A DNA stretch of 64,000 nucleotides from Flavobacteriaceae bacterium. Its GTDB lineage: Bacteria > Bacteroidota > Bacteroidia > Flavobacteriales > Flavobacteriaceae. Made by a program: the position numbers and the translations under genes. The notes beneath the pieces are model-generated. The model was given only the letters and a program-made list of their open reading frames with translations. It was not told where the DNA came from and did not search any database. Positions 44,375 to 52,376 of this stretch are shown one piece after another; position 1 is the first letter of the stretch; the number at the start of each line of letters is the position of its first letter. The DNA lies in NCBI GenBank assembly GCA_027082925.1, contig JALWTD010000016.1, positions 62,001 through 126,000 of the forward strand. The letters are read 5' to 3'.

Positions 44375-45451
44375 TTATTTAAAATCTTCTATTCCTCCTT
44401 GTAAACTTTGTATTGAAATATGAGGATACTTTTCTACTAATTTTTCGGTGATTGTATAGCTTGTAATTCCTTTATTGCATACTACTACATATTTTTTAGA
44501 AGCGTCTAACTTACAATCTTCTACATTAAAGGTGTTGTAAGAATAATTGTGATGTGCTTTAAAAGGAAGCACTCCTGAAGTATTTATAACATTAATGATA
44601 TGATACTCTGACATGTGTTGTTTTAACTCGTTTGCTGAAATAAGAAGATCTTCACGCTGTACATCACAACTTGAACTATGGTAGTGCTGGCTGTCAAAAA
44701 TTTTTTTGATTTTTTCTAATGTATAAGAAGGTTTCAGTTTTAATTCAAATTTTGAGTTTCGCAAACTGTTATAGATATGAAGCTGATTGATTAAAACAGT
44801 TCCTGTTTTGGTTATTAATTTAACCACTTCATTTACTTGCTTTAAAGCAATCATTCCAACTATGGGATTTAAAGTTCCGGCTTCTTCACAGTTAAGTACA
44901 TTTGTGGCTATTTTAGGAAATGCATCACGCAAATTTGCACTGTATTTTCCGTTAGAAAGCAATACATTAAAGGTTGCTACGTATCCGTCAAATTTATACA
45001 ATGAGCCATACACCAAAGGTTTTCTTTTTAGCACACACGCATCATTAATCAGGTATTTTATAGGTAGGCTATCTGTTCCGTCAACAACAATATCAAAATT
45101 TGAAATTAGACTTAAAATTGTGTTTTTAGAAACAGCTTCTGTAGTACACGTTATAGAGGTAAACGGAGCTCTTTTTTGAATGTACTTTGTCAATACTTCC
45201 GCTTTATACTTGCCAACATCTTCTATCTCATAAAATACCTGACGGTGTAAGTTTGAAACAGAAACTTTATCAAAATCTACTACGTGCAAATGGCCAACAC
45301 CACTAGACGCTAAATACACAGCGACAGGACTTCCTAAACCTCCACAACCAATAACCAACACACGTGCTTTTTGTAAAAGTGCTTGTCCCTTATTACCTAT
45401 TTCTACCAGGGTTGTTTGACGTTTAAAAAATTGTTCTTTTGTTATTTTCAT
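44375..45451 (-). CDS. MoeB/ThiF-type adenylyltransferase with C-terminal rhodanese domain
   Basis: A 358-residue E1-like enzyme that adenylates the C-terminus of MoaD. It has the nucleotide-binding loop VIGCGGLGSPVAVYLASSGV (about 33-52), the VDFDKVSVSNLHRQVFY motif and KRKPLVYGSLYKFDG. The zinc-binding CxxC pairs of E. coli MoeB are not seen. A rhodanese domain follows (about 265-358) with the active-site loop CNKGITSY (C325), which could supply the sulfur. It is the last gene of the long moa operon, 14 bp after the DUF1835 gene. A ThiS-directed role is possible but the neighbours favour MoaD. Confidence 0.9.
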   Translation of the reverse strand: MKITKEQFFKRQTTLVEIGNKGQALLQKARVLVIGCGGLGSPVAVYLASSGVGHLHVVDFDKVSVSNLHRQVFYEIEDVGKYKAEVLTKYIQKRAPFTSITCTTEAVSKNTILSLISNFDIVVDGTDSLPIKYLINDACVLKRKPLVYGSLYKFDGYVATFNVLLSNGKYSANLRDAFPKIATNVLNCEEAGTLNPIVGMIALKQVNEVVKLITKTGTVLINQLHIYNSLRNSKFELKLKPSYTLEKIKKIFDSQHYHSSSCDVQREDLLISANELKQHMSEYHIINVINTSGVLPFKAHHNYSYNTFNVEDCKLDASKKYVVVCNKGITSYTITEKLVEKYPHISIQSLQGGIEDFK

Positions 45452-45465
45452 AAAATAAACACTCT

Positions 45466-46230
45466 TTATTTAAATGCTCCTTTCTGTTCCAACAACATTT
45501 TTATCCTCTTTATGTAACGAGTGTATTGCATGTCTATAAAACCATATATAGTTTCTTGTTGTTGCCAAAGTAAAAGTTCTTTTACCAAGTCTTCTTCTGC
45601 TGAAATATTGTGAGCAGTAAGTGCTACAATTTTGCTTTCTATTTGGTTTAAACCGTTTTTGTTGGTCGTATTTTTTAGGTATTGATTTATTGCTTGTTGT
45701 AAACATTTAAACTTAGCCTTAGCTCCAAAGTCAAATTTACGCATACTTTCCGCTTCTTTTTTTACAAATTCATTCCAACATTGCTGTGCGTACAAAAGGT
45801 CATATCTAGAAAGTTTTACCCGAGTGTTTTCATTTAAAAAATCTCGGGTTTTACCGTTTTTTTCGATAGTAACTATATAGTAGCTTATGTCTTTTCGGTA
45901 CTGTTTTAATAATAATACACATAGTGCCAACATATTTATTTGAGAAAACAAATCGCACTCAAACCACAAAACAATACTCTTGTAATTTTCAACATCTTCT
46001 GTTTTTAAAATTTCTTTTATTGTTTTGTCGTAATATGTTAGCTTATCTATTTGATATTCTTTTTCAAAAAATGCATATCTCTTTTTCCAAAACAAATCGC
46101 TTCCTACATCTTCACACACATCACCTTCACACAATATTTCTCTCCAAACAACAACATCATCATTTGTTTCTAGCCCGTTAATATGTGATAGCGTATTTTT
46201 TTTGTTAAGTATGTGAAGTGTTTTTTTCAT
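45466..46230 (-). CDS. DUF1835-type protein in the molybdenum cofactor operon
   Basis: A 254-residue soluble protein with a DUF1835-like N-terminus (LHILNKKNTLSHIN, then VVVWREILCEGDVC) and a mainly helical C-terminal half ending in EQKGAFK. The family has no known function. It overlaps the mobA-like gene by 26 bp and is 14 bp from moeB, so it is translated with the cofactor genes. No catalytic motif is apparent. A role in the cofactor pathway or in assembly of the molybdoenzyme is inferred only from this tight placement. Confidence 0.78.
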   Translation of the reverse strand: MKKTLHILNKKNTLSHINGLETNDDVVVWREILCEGDVCEDVGSDLFWKKRYAFFEKEYQIDKLTYYDKTIKEILKTEDVENYKSIVLWFECDLFSQINMLALCVLLLKQYRKDISYYIVTIEKNGKTRDFLNENTRVKLSRYDLLYAQQCWNEFVKKEAESMRKFDFGAKAKFKCLQQAINQYLKNTTNKNGLNQIESKIVALTAHNISAEEDLVKELLLWQQQETIYGFIDMQYTRYIKRIKMLLEQKGAFK

Positions 46231-47335
46231 TAATTTCTTTATAGGCGTTTTTAAAATCTTCAGGCGTATTTACATTTCTAATAAACTGGTCATCTACCTC
46301 TACCATTTCAACATCAGAATTAATAAGTACTTTTCTAGGACATGAATATCCTTGAGCTAAATAATTTAATAATATAGAATAACTTTTTGGTTCCCAAATA
46401 GTAATTAAAGGTTCTGGAAATTTCTTTCCTTTTCCTTTTATAGTTGTGGCTATTTTTGAAGGATTTCTTTGCTGAAGAAGTTGTTCAATAATTTTACTGT
46501 TTACAAAAGGCAAATCGGTGGCTAAAACCAACCAAGCAACATTTGGATTTTTTTGAAATGCCGAACATATTGCCCCAAACGGGCCTAGTTCTAAAAAGGT
46601 GTCATCAATTTTATTTTTATAATTAATTTCTTGATTTTTTCGAACCGACAAAAATGTTTCTAATTGGTGTTGCTCTAGCAATTCTACTGCTACATCTCGT
46701 TGATTTTTACCGTAAAAATTCAACATTCCTTTATCTGTTCCCATTCGTGTACTTTTCCCTCCGGCAAGTACCAATCCTTTTATGCTAGGTATTTTTTCTG
46801 AAATTAATGTATTTATATGAGCTGCAATTTGCTCAACATCACTAATATGATATTTTTTTAGATTTTTTAATTGCGGATATTCTTCTGTCAAAAAGTTGAA
46901 AAGAGGTGTGTCTTTAGTTACCTCTACAATAAACTTCACATTGGTTAGCTGTGAAATGCGTTTTAAAACAGAAGCCTCTTTTTCTTTGTCTAAAATTAAA
47001 ATTTGATTGTCTCCTTTGTAGTGATTCCCATTTATAAAAACACAATCGTACTGAGAAAATAAAATACGTTGGTTAAATTTATTTAATTCAATATTTGTAG
47101 TTATCGCAACTGACCCCTGATGGTGAAAGGTGTAATTTTCTAACTTAGAAATGTGTACATCTTTACTATGAGAAGCATCAAAATATGCCATTTTATATGT
47201 TGGCAATAGTGTGGTAATTTGCTGTATTAGATTTGAAATAACACTGCATTTAGTACCTAAAATCGTTATCTCGTTAGGTGCAAAATTGTGATTTTCTCTT
47301 AAGGTTAGTTTTGCGTGTTTTTGGTGCTTAGTCAT
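46205..47335 (-). CDS. MobA-type guanylyltransferase with degenerate MobB-like N-terminal domain
   Basis: A 376-residue two-domain protein. The C-terminal part (about 185-376) is a MobA nucleotidyltransferase with GLVLAGGKSTRMGTDKG, the KxxLELGPFGAI-like segment and WLVLATDLPFV, which attaches GMP to molybdopterin. The N-terminal ~160 residues have the layout of MobB (ITILGTKCSVISNLI in place of a P-loop), but the Gly-Lys-Thr/Ser nucleotide-binding residues are lost. The ATG at 47335 overlaps the moaC stop (ATGACTAA), which supports this start over one 33 nt upstream. Its 3' end overlaps the DUF1835 gene by 26 bp. Confidence 0.86.
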   Translation of the reverse strand: MTKHQKHAKLTLRENHNFAPNEITILGTKCSVISNLIQQITTLLPTYKMAYFDASHSKDVHISKLENYTFHHQGSVAITTNIELNKFNQRILFSQYDCVFINGNHYKGDNQILILDKEKEASVLKRISQLTNVKFIVEVTKDTPLFNFLTEEYPQLKNLKKYHISDVEQIAAHINTLISEKIPSIKGLVLAGGKSTRMGTDKGMLNFYGKNQRDVAVELLEQHQLETFLSVRKNQEINYKNKIDDTFLELGPFGAICSAFQKNPNVAWLVLATDLPFVNSKIIEQLLQQRNPSKIATTIKGKGKKFPEPLITIWEPKSYSILLNYLAQGYSCPRKVLINSDVEMVEVDDQFIRNVNTPEDFKNAYKEINEKNTSHT

Positions 47336-47804
47336 TTTTAATATCGCTTTTACCGCCAAATTTTTCAATTAATTTAACTTCTTTTATAATCATTTTTTGC
47401 GATATAGCTTTACACATATCGTATACCGTAAGTGCTGCAATATTAACACCTGTAAGTGCTTCCATTTCTACACCTGTTTTTCCTTCAATAGCAACAGTAC
47501 AACTAATTTCAATATGATCGCTATCTACAATATCAATATCAATATCGATACCGTCAATTAATAAAGGGTGACACATAGGTATAAGTTCTGCTGTTTTTTT
47601 TACAGCCTGAATACCTGCTATTATTGCTGTTTGAAATACCGGGCCTTTTTTGGTTACCCGTTCGTTGTTACGGAAATGAGCTATTATTTGATTTCCTAAA
47701 AACATGTGTGCTTTGGCAGTAGCACTCCGTTTTGTAATTTTTTTTTCGCCCACATTTACCATTTTAGGCTGATTTTTATCGTTAATATGTGAGAATTCGG
47801 TCAT
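47328..47804 (-). CDS. moaC: Cyclic pyranopterin monophosphate synthase MoaC
   Basis: MoaC completes the conversion of the MoaA product into cyclic pyranopterin monophosphate. Its 158 residues carry the family motifs KTAELIPMCHPLLID and GVEMEALTGVNIAALTVYDMCKA, and the ending KFGGKS. It overlaps the mobA-like gene by 8 bp and follows moeA after 22 bp. Confidence 0.96.
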   Translation of the reverse strand: MTEFSHINDKNQPKMVNVGEKKITKRSATAKAHMFLGNQIIAHFRNNERVTKKGPVFQTAIIAGIQAVKKTAELIPMCHPLLIDGIDIDIDIVDSDHIEISCTVAIEGKTGVEMEALTGVNIAALTVYDMCKAISQKMIIKEVKLIEKFGGKSDIKND

Positions 47805-47826
47805 AATTTTGTTTATTCAACAGGGT

Positions 47827-49023
47827 TTATCTGTAATTAATTAACGGAAATACTTCTCCTTTTGTAAAGTTAGTTCTATCTGCCGGCAATTCCAAAAAGG
47901 CATCAGCATCAATTAAATTTGCTAAATCTCCAGAACCTCTTCCCGATATTGGAGTAGCCATTAGTGTACCTTCTTTTTGAGTCAATTTTACCTGAAGGAA
48001 ATATGTTAGTTGTGGTTTAAAATAGAAATCGTCTGACAAAACAGCTTGTTCCTTATTTATAAAGCTAATACCTACTGATTTTTGAAACCACGGATAGAAA
48101 TATTTTAGGCAACCTACAAATGTAGAAACCGGATTTCCGGGGAAAGCAAAAATAGTTGTCGTATTTTTTTTACCAAACCAAAAAGGTTTTCCCGGACGTT
48201 GTTGTACTCGATGAAAAAGTTTATTTACACCTAAATTATCTAAAACTTCAGGAATAAAATCGTATTTCCCTTTAGATACCGCTCCACTAAATAACAGTAC
48301 ATCATAATCATCTAAAAATGATTTGATGCGTTGTTCTAACAGCTCCTTATCGTCTAAAATATGTGCTGTTTCTGCCTTAATATTTAATCTTTCCAATAAT
48401 GAGACCAATGTATACACATTACTACGTCTAATTTGGTGTTCTTTTGGTGTTTCAGAAACCTCAACAAGCTCATTCCCTGTAGAAACAATTATTACTTTAG
48501 GCTGTTTTGCTACTTTTATTGTTGATTTTCCTACGGTCGCCAGCACACCTATTTCTGCAGAAGAAATTACCGTGTCTTTGTGTATTAAAAGAGTTCCTTG
48601 CTTTCTGTCGAGACCTTTTTTATGAATGTTTTGAAATTTTTTAATGCTCTCCACGCCAACTGTTACTGTACCGTTATTAATTTCTACTTGTTCGTAAGGA
48701 ATAACGGCATCTGTATTTTTTGGTAACACAGCTCCGGTCATCGCTTCTAAGCAATTATGGTTGCTTTGCAGTTGTAATTGTGGATTTCCTGCTGCCTGAA
48801 TGCCTTCTATATCAAATGTTCGCACTCCTTTAAAAAAAGCTTCGGACTGAATGGCTATTCCATCCATACTCACTCTGTTAAATGGAGGAAAGTCTCGGTC
48901 AGCAACAATATCTTCCTTTAAAACACGACCTCTAGAGTTTAAAAAACTAACTTCTTCTATTCCAAAATTTTCAGAATTACTTAGTATTATATCTAGCGCT
49001 TTTTCAACTGTTGTTAGATTCAT
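47827..49023 (-). CDS. moeA: Molybdopterin molybdenumtransferase MoeA
   Basis: MoeA inserts molybdate into adenylylated molybdopterin. It is 398 residues, with the N-terminal FNRVSMDGIA motif, the GAVLPKNTDAVIPYE stretch, the MoCF-biosynthesis domain (VIIVSTGNELVEVSETPKEHQI; LLFSGAVSKGKYD; RPGKPFWFG; FAFPGNPVSTFV) and a C-terminal beta domain. A separate MogA/MoaB, which makes the adenylylated intermediate, is not found in the window. It follows the TrpF-like gene by 12 bp. Confidence 0.95.
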   Translation of the reverse strand: MNLTTVEKALDIILSNSENFGIEEVSFLNSRGRVLKEDIVADRDFPPFNRVSMDGIAIQSEAFFKGVRTFDIEGIQAAGNPQLQLQSNHNCLEAMTGAVLPKNTDAVIPYEQVEINNGTVTVGVESIKKFQNIHKKGLDRKQGTLLIHKDTVISSAEIGVLATVGKSTIKVAKQPKVIIVSTGNELVEVSETPKEHQIRRSNVYTLVSLLERLNIKAETAHILDDKELLEQRIKSFLDDYDVLLFSGAVSKGKYDFIPEVLDNLGVNKLFHRVQQRPGKPFWFGKKNTTTIFAFPGNPVSTFVGCLKYFYPWFQKSVGISFINKEQAVLSDDFYFKPQLTYFLQVKLTQKEGTLMATPISGRGSGDLANLIDADAFLELPADRTNFTKGEVFPLINYR

Positions 49024-49035
49024 TATTATTCATTT

Positions 49036-49683
49036 TTATAGTGCTTCAAAAAACGATTTAAGTTTGTGTTTATCTAACTCATTATTTGTTCTAACTCCAC
49101 TACACACATCTACACCATAAGGAGCCACTTTTTTTATCGCTTTTCTAATATTTTTTGAGTTTAAACCTCCTGCCAAAAATACGGGAATATTTACTTTTTC
49201 TACGATTGATTTGCTAATTTCCCAATTGTGTATATTTCCTGTACCTCCCAGTGTTTTAATTTTTTGATTTGGGTTTCCGCTATCTAATAAAAGCATATCT
49301 ACTTCTTTCGAAATTTGAATAGCAGCAGTTATAGATTCTTTGTTTAACACATGAATTACTTGAATTATTTTTACTTGAGGTAATTTTTGTTTTAGCTGTT
49401 TGTGCGAGCCTTCTGTTAAAGCATCAACTATTTGAATGGCCGATGTGTTTACTCTAGAGTGGTGTGAAAGAATGTTTTTTACGGTGGTTTCACTTGTTAA
49501 TAAAACCGTTTCGATATGACTTGGTGCAAATGCGGCTATTTCTGAAATTAGTTCATCGCTAATTATCCCGGGGCCACTAGGCATATTGCCAACCAAACCT
49601 AAAAATGAAGCTCCCGAAGCTATTGCTATTTGAGCTTCTTTTATACTACTTATACAGCATATTTTAACTTTTAGGTTTCTCAT
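49036..49683 (-). CDS. TrpF-family (phosphoribosylanthranilate isomerase) paralogue in the moa operon
   Basis: A 215-residue (beta/alpha)8-barrel protein of the TrpF family. The residues that act in TrpF are kept: a cysteine at position 9 (KICCISS, where the usual motif is KICG) and an aspartate at about D134 (LLLDSG). The phosphate-binding elements GGTGNIHNW, FLAGGLNSKNIRKAI and GVDVCSGVR are also kept. It may therefore be active, yet it lies between moaA and moeA with no trp gene nearby. It begins directly after the moaA stop. Possible explanations are a misplaced isomerase or a related reaction on a pterin or nucleotide intermediate; the function is not known. Confidence 0.85.
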   Translation of the reverse strand: MRNLKVKICCISSIKEAQIAIASGASFLGLVGNMPSGPGIISDELISEIAAFAPSHIETVLLTSETTVKNILSHHSRVNTSAIQIVDALTEGSHKQLKQKLPQVKIIQVIHVLNKESITAAIQISKEVDMLLLDSGNPNQKIKTLGGTGNIHNWEISKSIVEKVNIPVFLAGGLNSKNIRKAIKKVAPYGVDVCSGVRTNNELDKHKLKSFFEAL

Positions 49684-50673
49684 TTACCCTCCTATTGTAG
49701 ACATGCTTTCTGAAACCTTACTTGTTCTATTTAACTCAGCAATAAAACCATTTTTGGGTTTTCCTTGAACTGTTTCAATAAAAAGATTTTTTAAATCGTT
49801 ATCGCTAGCTCCGTTTCTAATAAAATCTCTAACATTAAATACACCACCGTCAAACAAACAGTTTTTAAACATTCCGGTAGCGGTAATACGAATTCTATTA
49901 CAATCGTTACAAATGGTTCTTGTAAATGCCGGGATTATGCCAAAAGTTCCCTTATAGTCCGGTATTTTGTACATATGCGAAGTAGATGTTTTTTCGGTTT
50001 TTACCGAAACTACTTTCGGGTAATAATTTTGAATATGATGAAGTATTTTATTGTAATTCCATACTTCTTTAATGTGTCTTTGACCTTTTCCGTTAAATGG
50101 CATTTCTTCAATAAACCTAACCGCTATATTTTTTGTTTTTGAAAGCTCTATAAAGTCAGTTATTTCATTGGTATTAACTCCTGACTGTACCACCATATTA
50201 ACCTTAACGGTTAAATTGCTATTTTCTAATGCTATTAATGTTTTATAAACCTCCTCAAAAACATCGCGTCTTGTTATTTCTGCAAATTTATTTTTTTGTA
50301 AACTATCTAAACTTAAATTAATCGTATTAATATTTAAGCTTTCCAGTTTAGAGATATAGTTTGTTATTAAAGCGCCGTTTGTTGTAATATTGATTTGATC
50401 TAGTTTGTTATTGAACGACAACGATTCTAGTAGATGAATAAAATTTTTTCGCACAAACGGTTCGCCTCCGGTTAAACGAACTTTATTTACACCTAGCTCT
50501 GACAGCACCCGAACAATTCGGTACATTTCTTTGTAGGTGAGTAGTTCTTTTCTAGGAACAATAGCTATTCCCTGAGCAGGCATACAGTACTTACATCTTA
50601 AATTGCATCGATCTGTAACTGCTAGCCTTAAATAACTTATTTTTCTACCAAATTTATCTTTCAACTCCATCAA
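49684..50673 (-). CDS. moaA: GTP 3',8-cyclase MoaA
   Basis: The radical SAM enzyme of the first step of molybdenum cofactor synthesis. The N-terminal cluster motif is C23-x3-C27-x2-C30 in DRCNLRCKYCM. The C-terminal cluster motif is CNDCNRIRITATGMFKNCLF, and the protein ends in the required Gly-Gly. The ATG at 50673 overlaps the stop of the Crp/Fnr gene as ATGA; a second ATG at 50670 is almost equally likely. It is 329 residues, the normal length. Confidence 0.96.
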   Translation of the reverse strand: MMELKDKFGRKISYLRLAVTDRCNLRCKYCMPAQGIAIVPRKELLTYKEMYRIVRVLSELGVNKVRLTGGEPFVRKNFIHLLESLSFNNKLDQINITTNGALITNYISKLESLNINTINLSLDSLQKNKFAEITRRDVFEEVYKTLIALENSNLTVKVNMVVQSGVNTNEITDFIELSKTKNIAVRFIEEMPFNGKGQRHIKEVWNYNKILHHIQNYYPKVVSVKTEKTSTSHMYKIPDYKGTFGIIPAFTRTICNDCNRIRITATGMFKNCLFDGGVFNVRDFIRNGASDNDLKNLFIETVQGKPKNGFIAELNRTSKVSESMSTIGG

Positions 50674-51302
50674 TTGAGTGTTATTTTATTTCTTCCTAAT
50701 GTTACAATTTCTTCTTGCTCCATTTTTTTTAAAATTCTTGAAACTGCTTCTCGAGACACTCTTAAATCTCGAGCAATATCAAAATGTTTTTTATGTATTG
50801 TACTGCTTTTTGTAATAAAACTTGTGTGCTCTAAATATTTTAACAACCTAAATTCTAAATTTGTAAAGGCAACATCATTAATAGTTTCTATTAAAAATGA
50901 TATTTGTTGTTGATTTAATTTAAAATAGAATTGTCTCCAAGATTCATATTTTAAAAACCATTCATTTATTAATTTTGCGGGAATCGAAATGTAGGTAACT
51001 ACACTTTCTGCTTGAAGCCTTATCTCACTTTTTTTATTTTCTTGTGCATATGAAATAGCTATTGCACTTGTTTGCTTTTCAGATAAATAGTGTAGCAACA
51101 TCCCATTTCCTTTACCATCGCGACGCATTACTTTAACAACTCCAAAAACAATAAGCGGAATAAATTTTATTTCTCTTCTAATTTCCAGTATTATTTTTTC
51201 AGGCTCTGCGTATTTTAAAATTCCATTGTTACATATTTCTTGTAATAAATTTTCTCCAAAAACATTAAAAAAATTATTTGTAACAATTTCATTTATTTTC
51301 AT
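50670..51302 (-). CDS. Crp/Fnr family regulator 1
   Basis: A 210-residue Crp/Fnr protein: N-terminal cyclic-nucleotide-binding-type beta roll, a long dimer helix, and a C-terminal helix-turn-helix (DLRVSREAVSRILKKME). The recognition helix has the E-x2-S-R pattern of Fnr. The N-terminus has no cysteine cluster like that of Fnr, so it does not sense oxygen in the same way. It is the third gene of the yeeE-yedE-crp-moaA operon, 22 bp after the transporter gene, so it may autoregulate the operon. Confidence 0.92.
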   Translation of the reverse strand: MKINEIVTNNFFNVFGENLLQEICNNGILKYAEPEKIILEIRREIKFIPLIVFGVVKVMRRDGKGNGMLLHYLSEKQTSAIAISYAQENKKSEIRLQAESVVTYISIPAKLINEWFLKYESWRQFYFKLNQQQISFLIETINDVAFTNLEFRLLKYLEHTSFITKSSTIHKKHFDIARDLRVSREAVSRILKKMEQEEIVTLGRNKITLN

Positions 51303-51324
51303 TTTATGTAAAATTTACGTTGCG

Positions 51325-51738
51325 TTAGTGTGGTAATCTATTTTTAAGTAAACCGTATAAAAACGCACCAAAAATAGATCCAAATATAACCACAAAAATA
51401 GATACTACACCTTTACCTACAAGCACAAACATGGGTCCTGGACAAGCTCCTGCTAGTGCCCATCCTAAACCAAATAATATGCCTCCCAATAAATTACGGT
51501 ACATTCCTTTTTTCTTAGGGGCAACATATACTTCTTTTCCTTCAAATGTTTTTACCATTTTTTTTCTGAAGAAATACATATTTGCCATTCCTATTACAAC
51601 TGCCGATCCAATAATTCCGTACATATGAAATGACTGAAATTTAAACATTTCGTATATTCTATACCACGAAATAATTTCTGCTTTACTCATTACTATTCCG
51701 AAGAGTATGCCTACTAAAAAAAACTTTATATATTTCAT
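51325..51738 (-). CDS. YeeE/YedE-type transporter, small subunit
   Basis: A 137-residue membrane protein with four helices. The conserved ACPGP motif (C99) lies in the segment LFGLGWALAGACPGPMFVLVGKGV. Proteins of this family carry sulfur compounds such as thiosulfate across the membrane. The family often occurs as two half-size genes in tandem, as here. It is 4 bp after the larger half and is co-transcribed with the cofactor genes, which ties sulfur uptake to the molybdoenzyme. Confidence 0.88.
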   Translation of the reverse strand: MKYIKFFLVGILFGIVMSKAEIISWYRIYEMFKFQSFHMYGIIGSAVVIGMANMYFFRKKMVKTFEGKEVYVAPKKKGMYRNLLGGILFGLGWALAGACPGPMFVLVGKGVVSIFVVIFGSIFGAFLYGLLKNRLPH

Positions 51739-51742
51739 ACTC

Positions 51743-52300
51743 TTATAATATTAAAGGTAAAATTAACCATGTCATTGTTAAACCTCCTATAAAAAATCCG
51801 ATAACCGAAATTAAAGAAGGTAATTCTAAATTGCTCAGTCCTACAATGGCGTGTCCTGAAGTACATCCTCCTGCCCATCTAGACCCAAATCCTACAAGTA
51901 TTCCGGCAGTTAATAGCACTAGAAATCCTTTTACCGAAAGCATGGTTTCTACACTAAAAATTTCATCTGGTAAATAAGAGGCTCCTGCATTTGCAATGCC
52001 AATATCTGCTAAATCTTGAACCGTTTGAGGATTTAAGTTTACCACATCGGTAGGCGATAGCCAATTTGCAGCAATAAAACCTCCGGTAATAGCTCCTGCT
52101 ATAAATATTAAATTCCAAGCATTTTGTTTCCAGTCAATTTTAAAATAATCAACAAATTTACCTGCTCCACCTATAGAGCATAGTGTTTCTAAGTTTGAAG
52201 AAACACCAAATCGCTCGCCAAAGTAAAAAAGTAGAAACATAACCAAAGCAATAATGGGTCCTGCAACATACCAGGCCCATGGTTGTGTAATAAATTCCAT
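51743..52300 (-). CDS. YeeE/YedE-type transporter, large subunit
   Basis: A 185-residue membrane protein with five or so helices and the family's second cysteine motif GGCTSGHAIVGLS (C146), preceded by RWA. A further cysteine (C41) lies in the first loop. It is the first gene of the long operon and has a dyad plus -7 box upstream. Together with the small subunit it forms the inverted two-part transporter typical of the family. Substrate is inferred as a sulfur species such as thiosulfate or sulfide-derived sulfur. Confidence 0.88.
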   Translation of the reverse strand: MEFITQPWAWYVAGPIIALVMFLLFYFGERFGVSSNLETLCSIGGAGKFVDYFKIDWKQNAWNLIFIAGAITGGFIAANWLSPTDVVNLNPQTVQDLADIGIANAGASYLPDEIFSVETMLSVKGFLVLLTAGILVGFGSRWAGGCTSGHAIVGLSNLELPSLISVIGFFIGGLTMTWLILPLIL

Positions 52301-52328
52301 AATTTAATTAGTTAGTAGTTAGTACTTT

Positions 52329-52336
52329 CAAATGTA
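52329..52336 (-). promoter_or_regulatory. -7 box (TACATTTG) of the yeeE-moa operon
   Basis: TACATTTG on the minus strand, 29 bp before the start of the YeeE gene. No TTG at -33; the dyad at 52358-52371 is centred 32 bp upstream, the same spacing as at the molybdoenzyme promoter. Confidence 0.6.
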
Positions 52337-52357
52337 TCGTTTAAAATATTCTGTTTG

Positions 52358-52371
52358 GTAACATTTGTTAC
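52358..52371 (-). promoter_or_regulatory. Crp/Fnr-type operator GTAAC-ATTT-GTTAC
   Basis: A perfect 5-bp dyad with a 4-nt spacer, also readable as GTA-N8-TAC, the NtcA form of the Crp-family site. It lies between the stop of Crp/Fnr gene 2 and the yeeE start. Arm length, spacer and distance to the -7 box equal those of the site at 43586-43599. Confidence 0.72.
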
Positions 52372-52376
52372 ACAGT

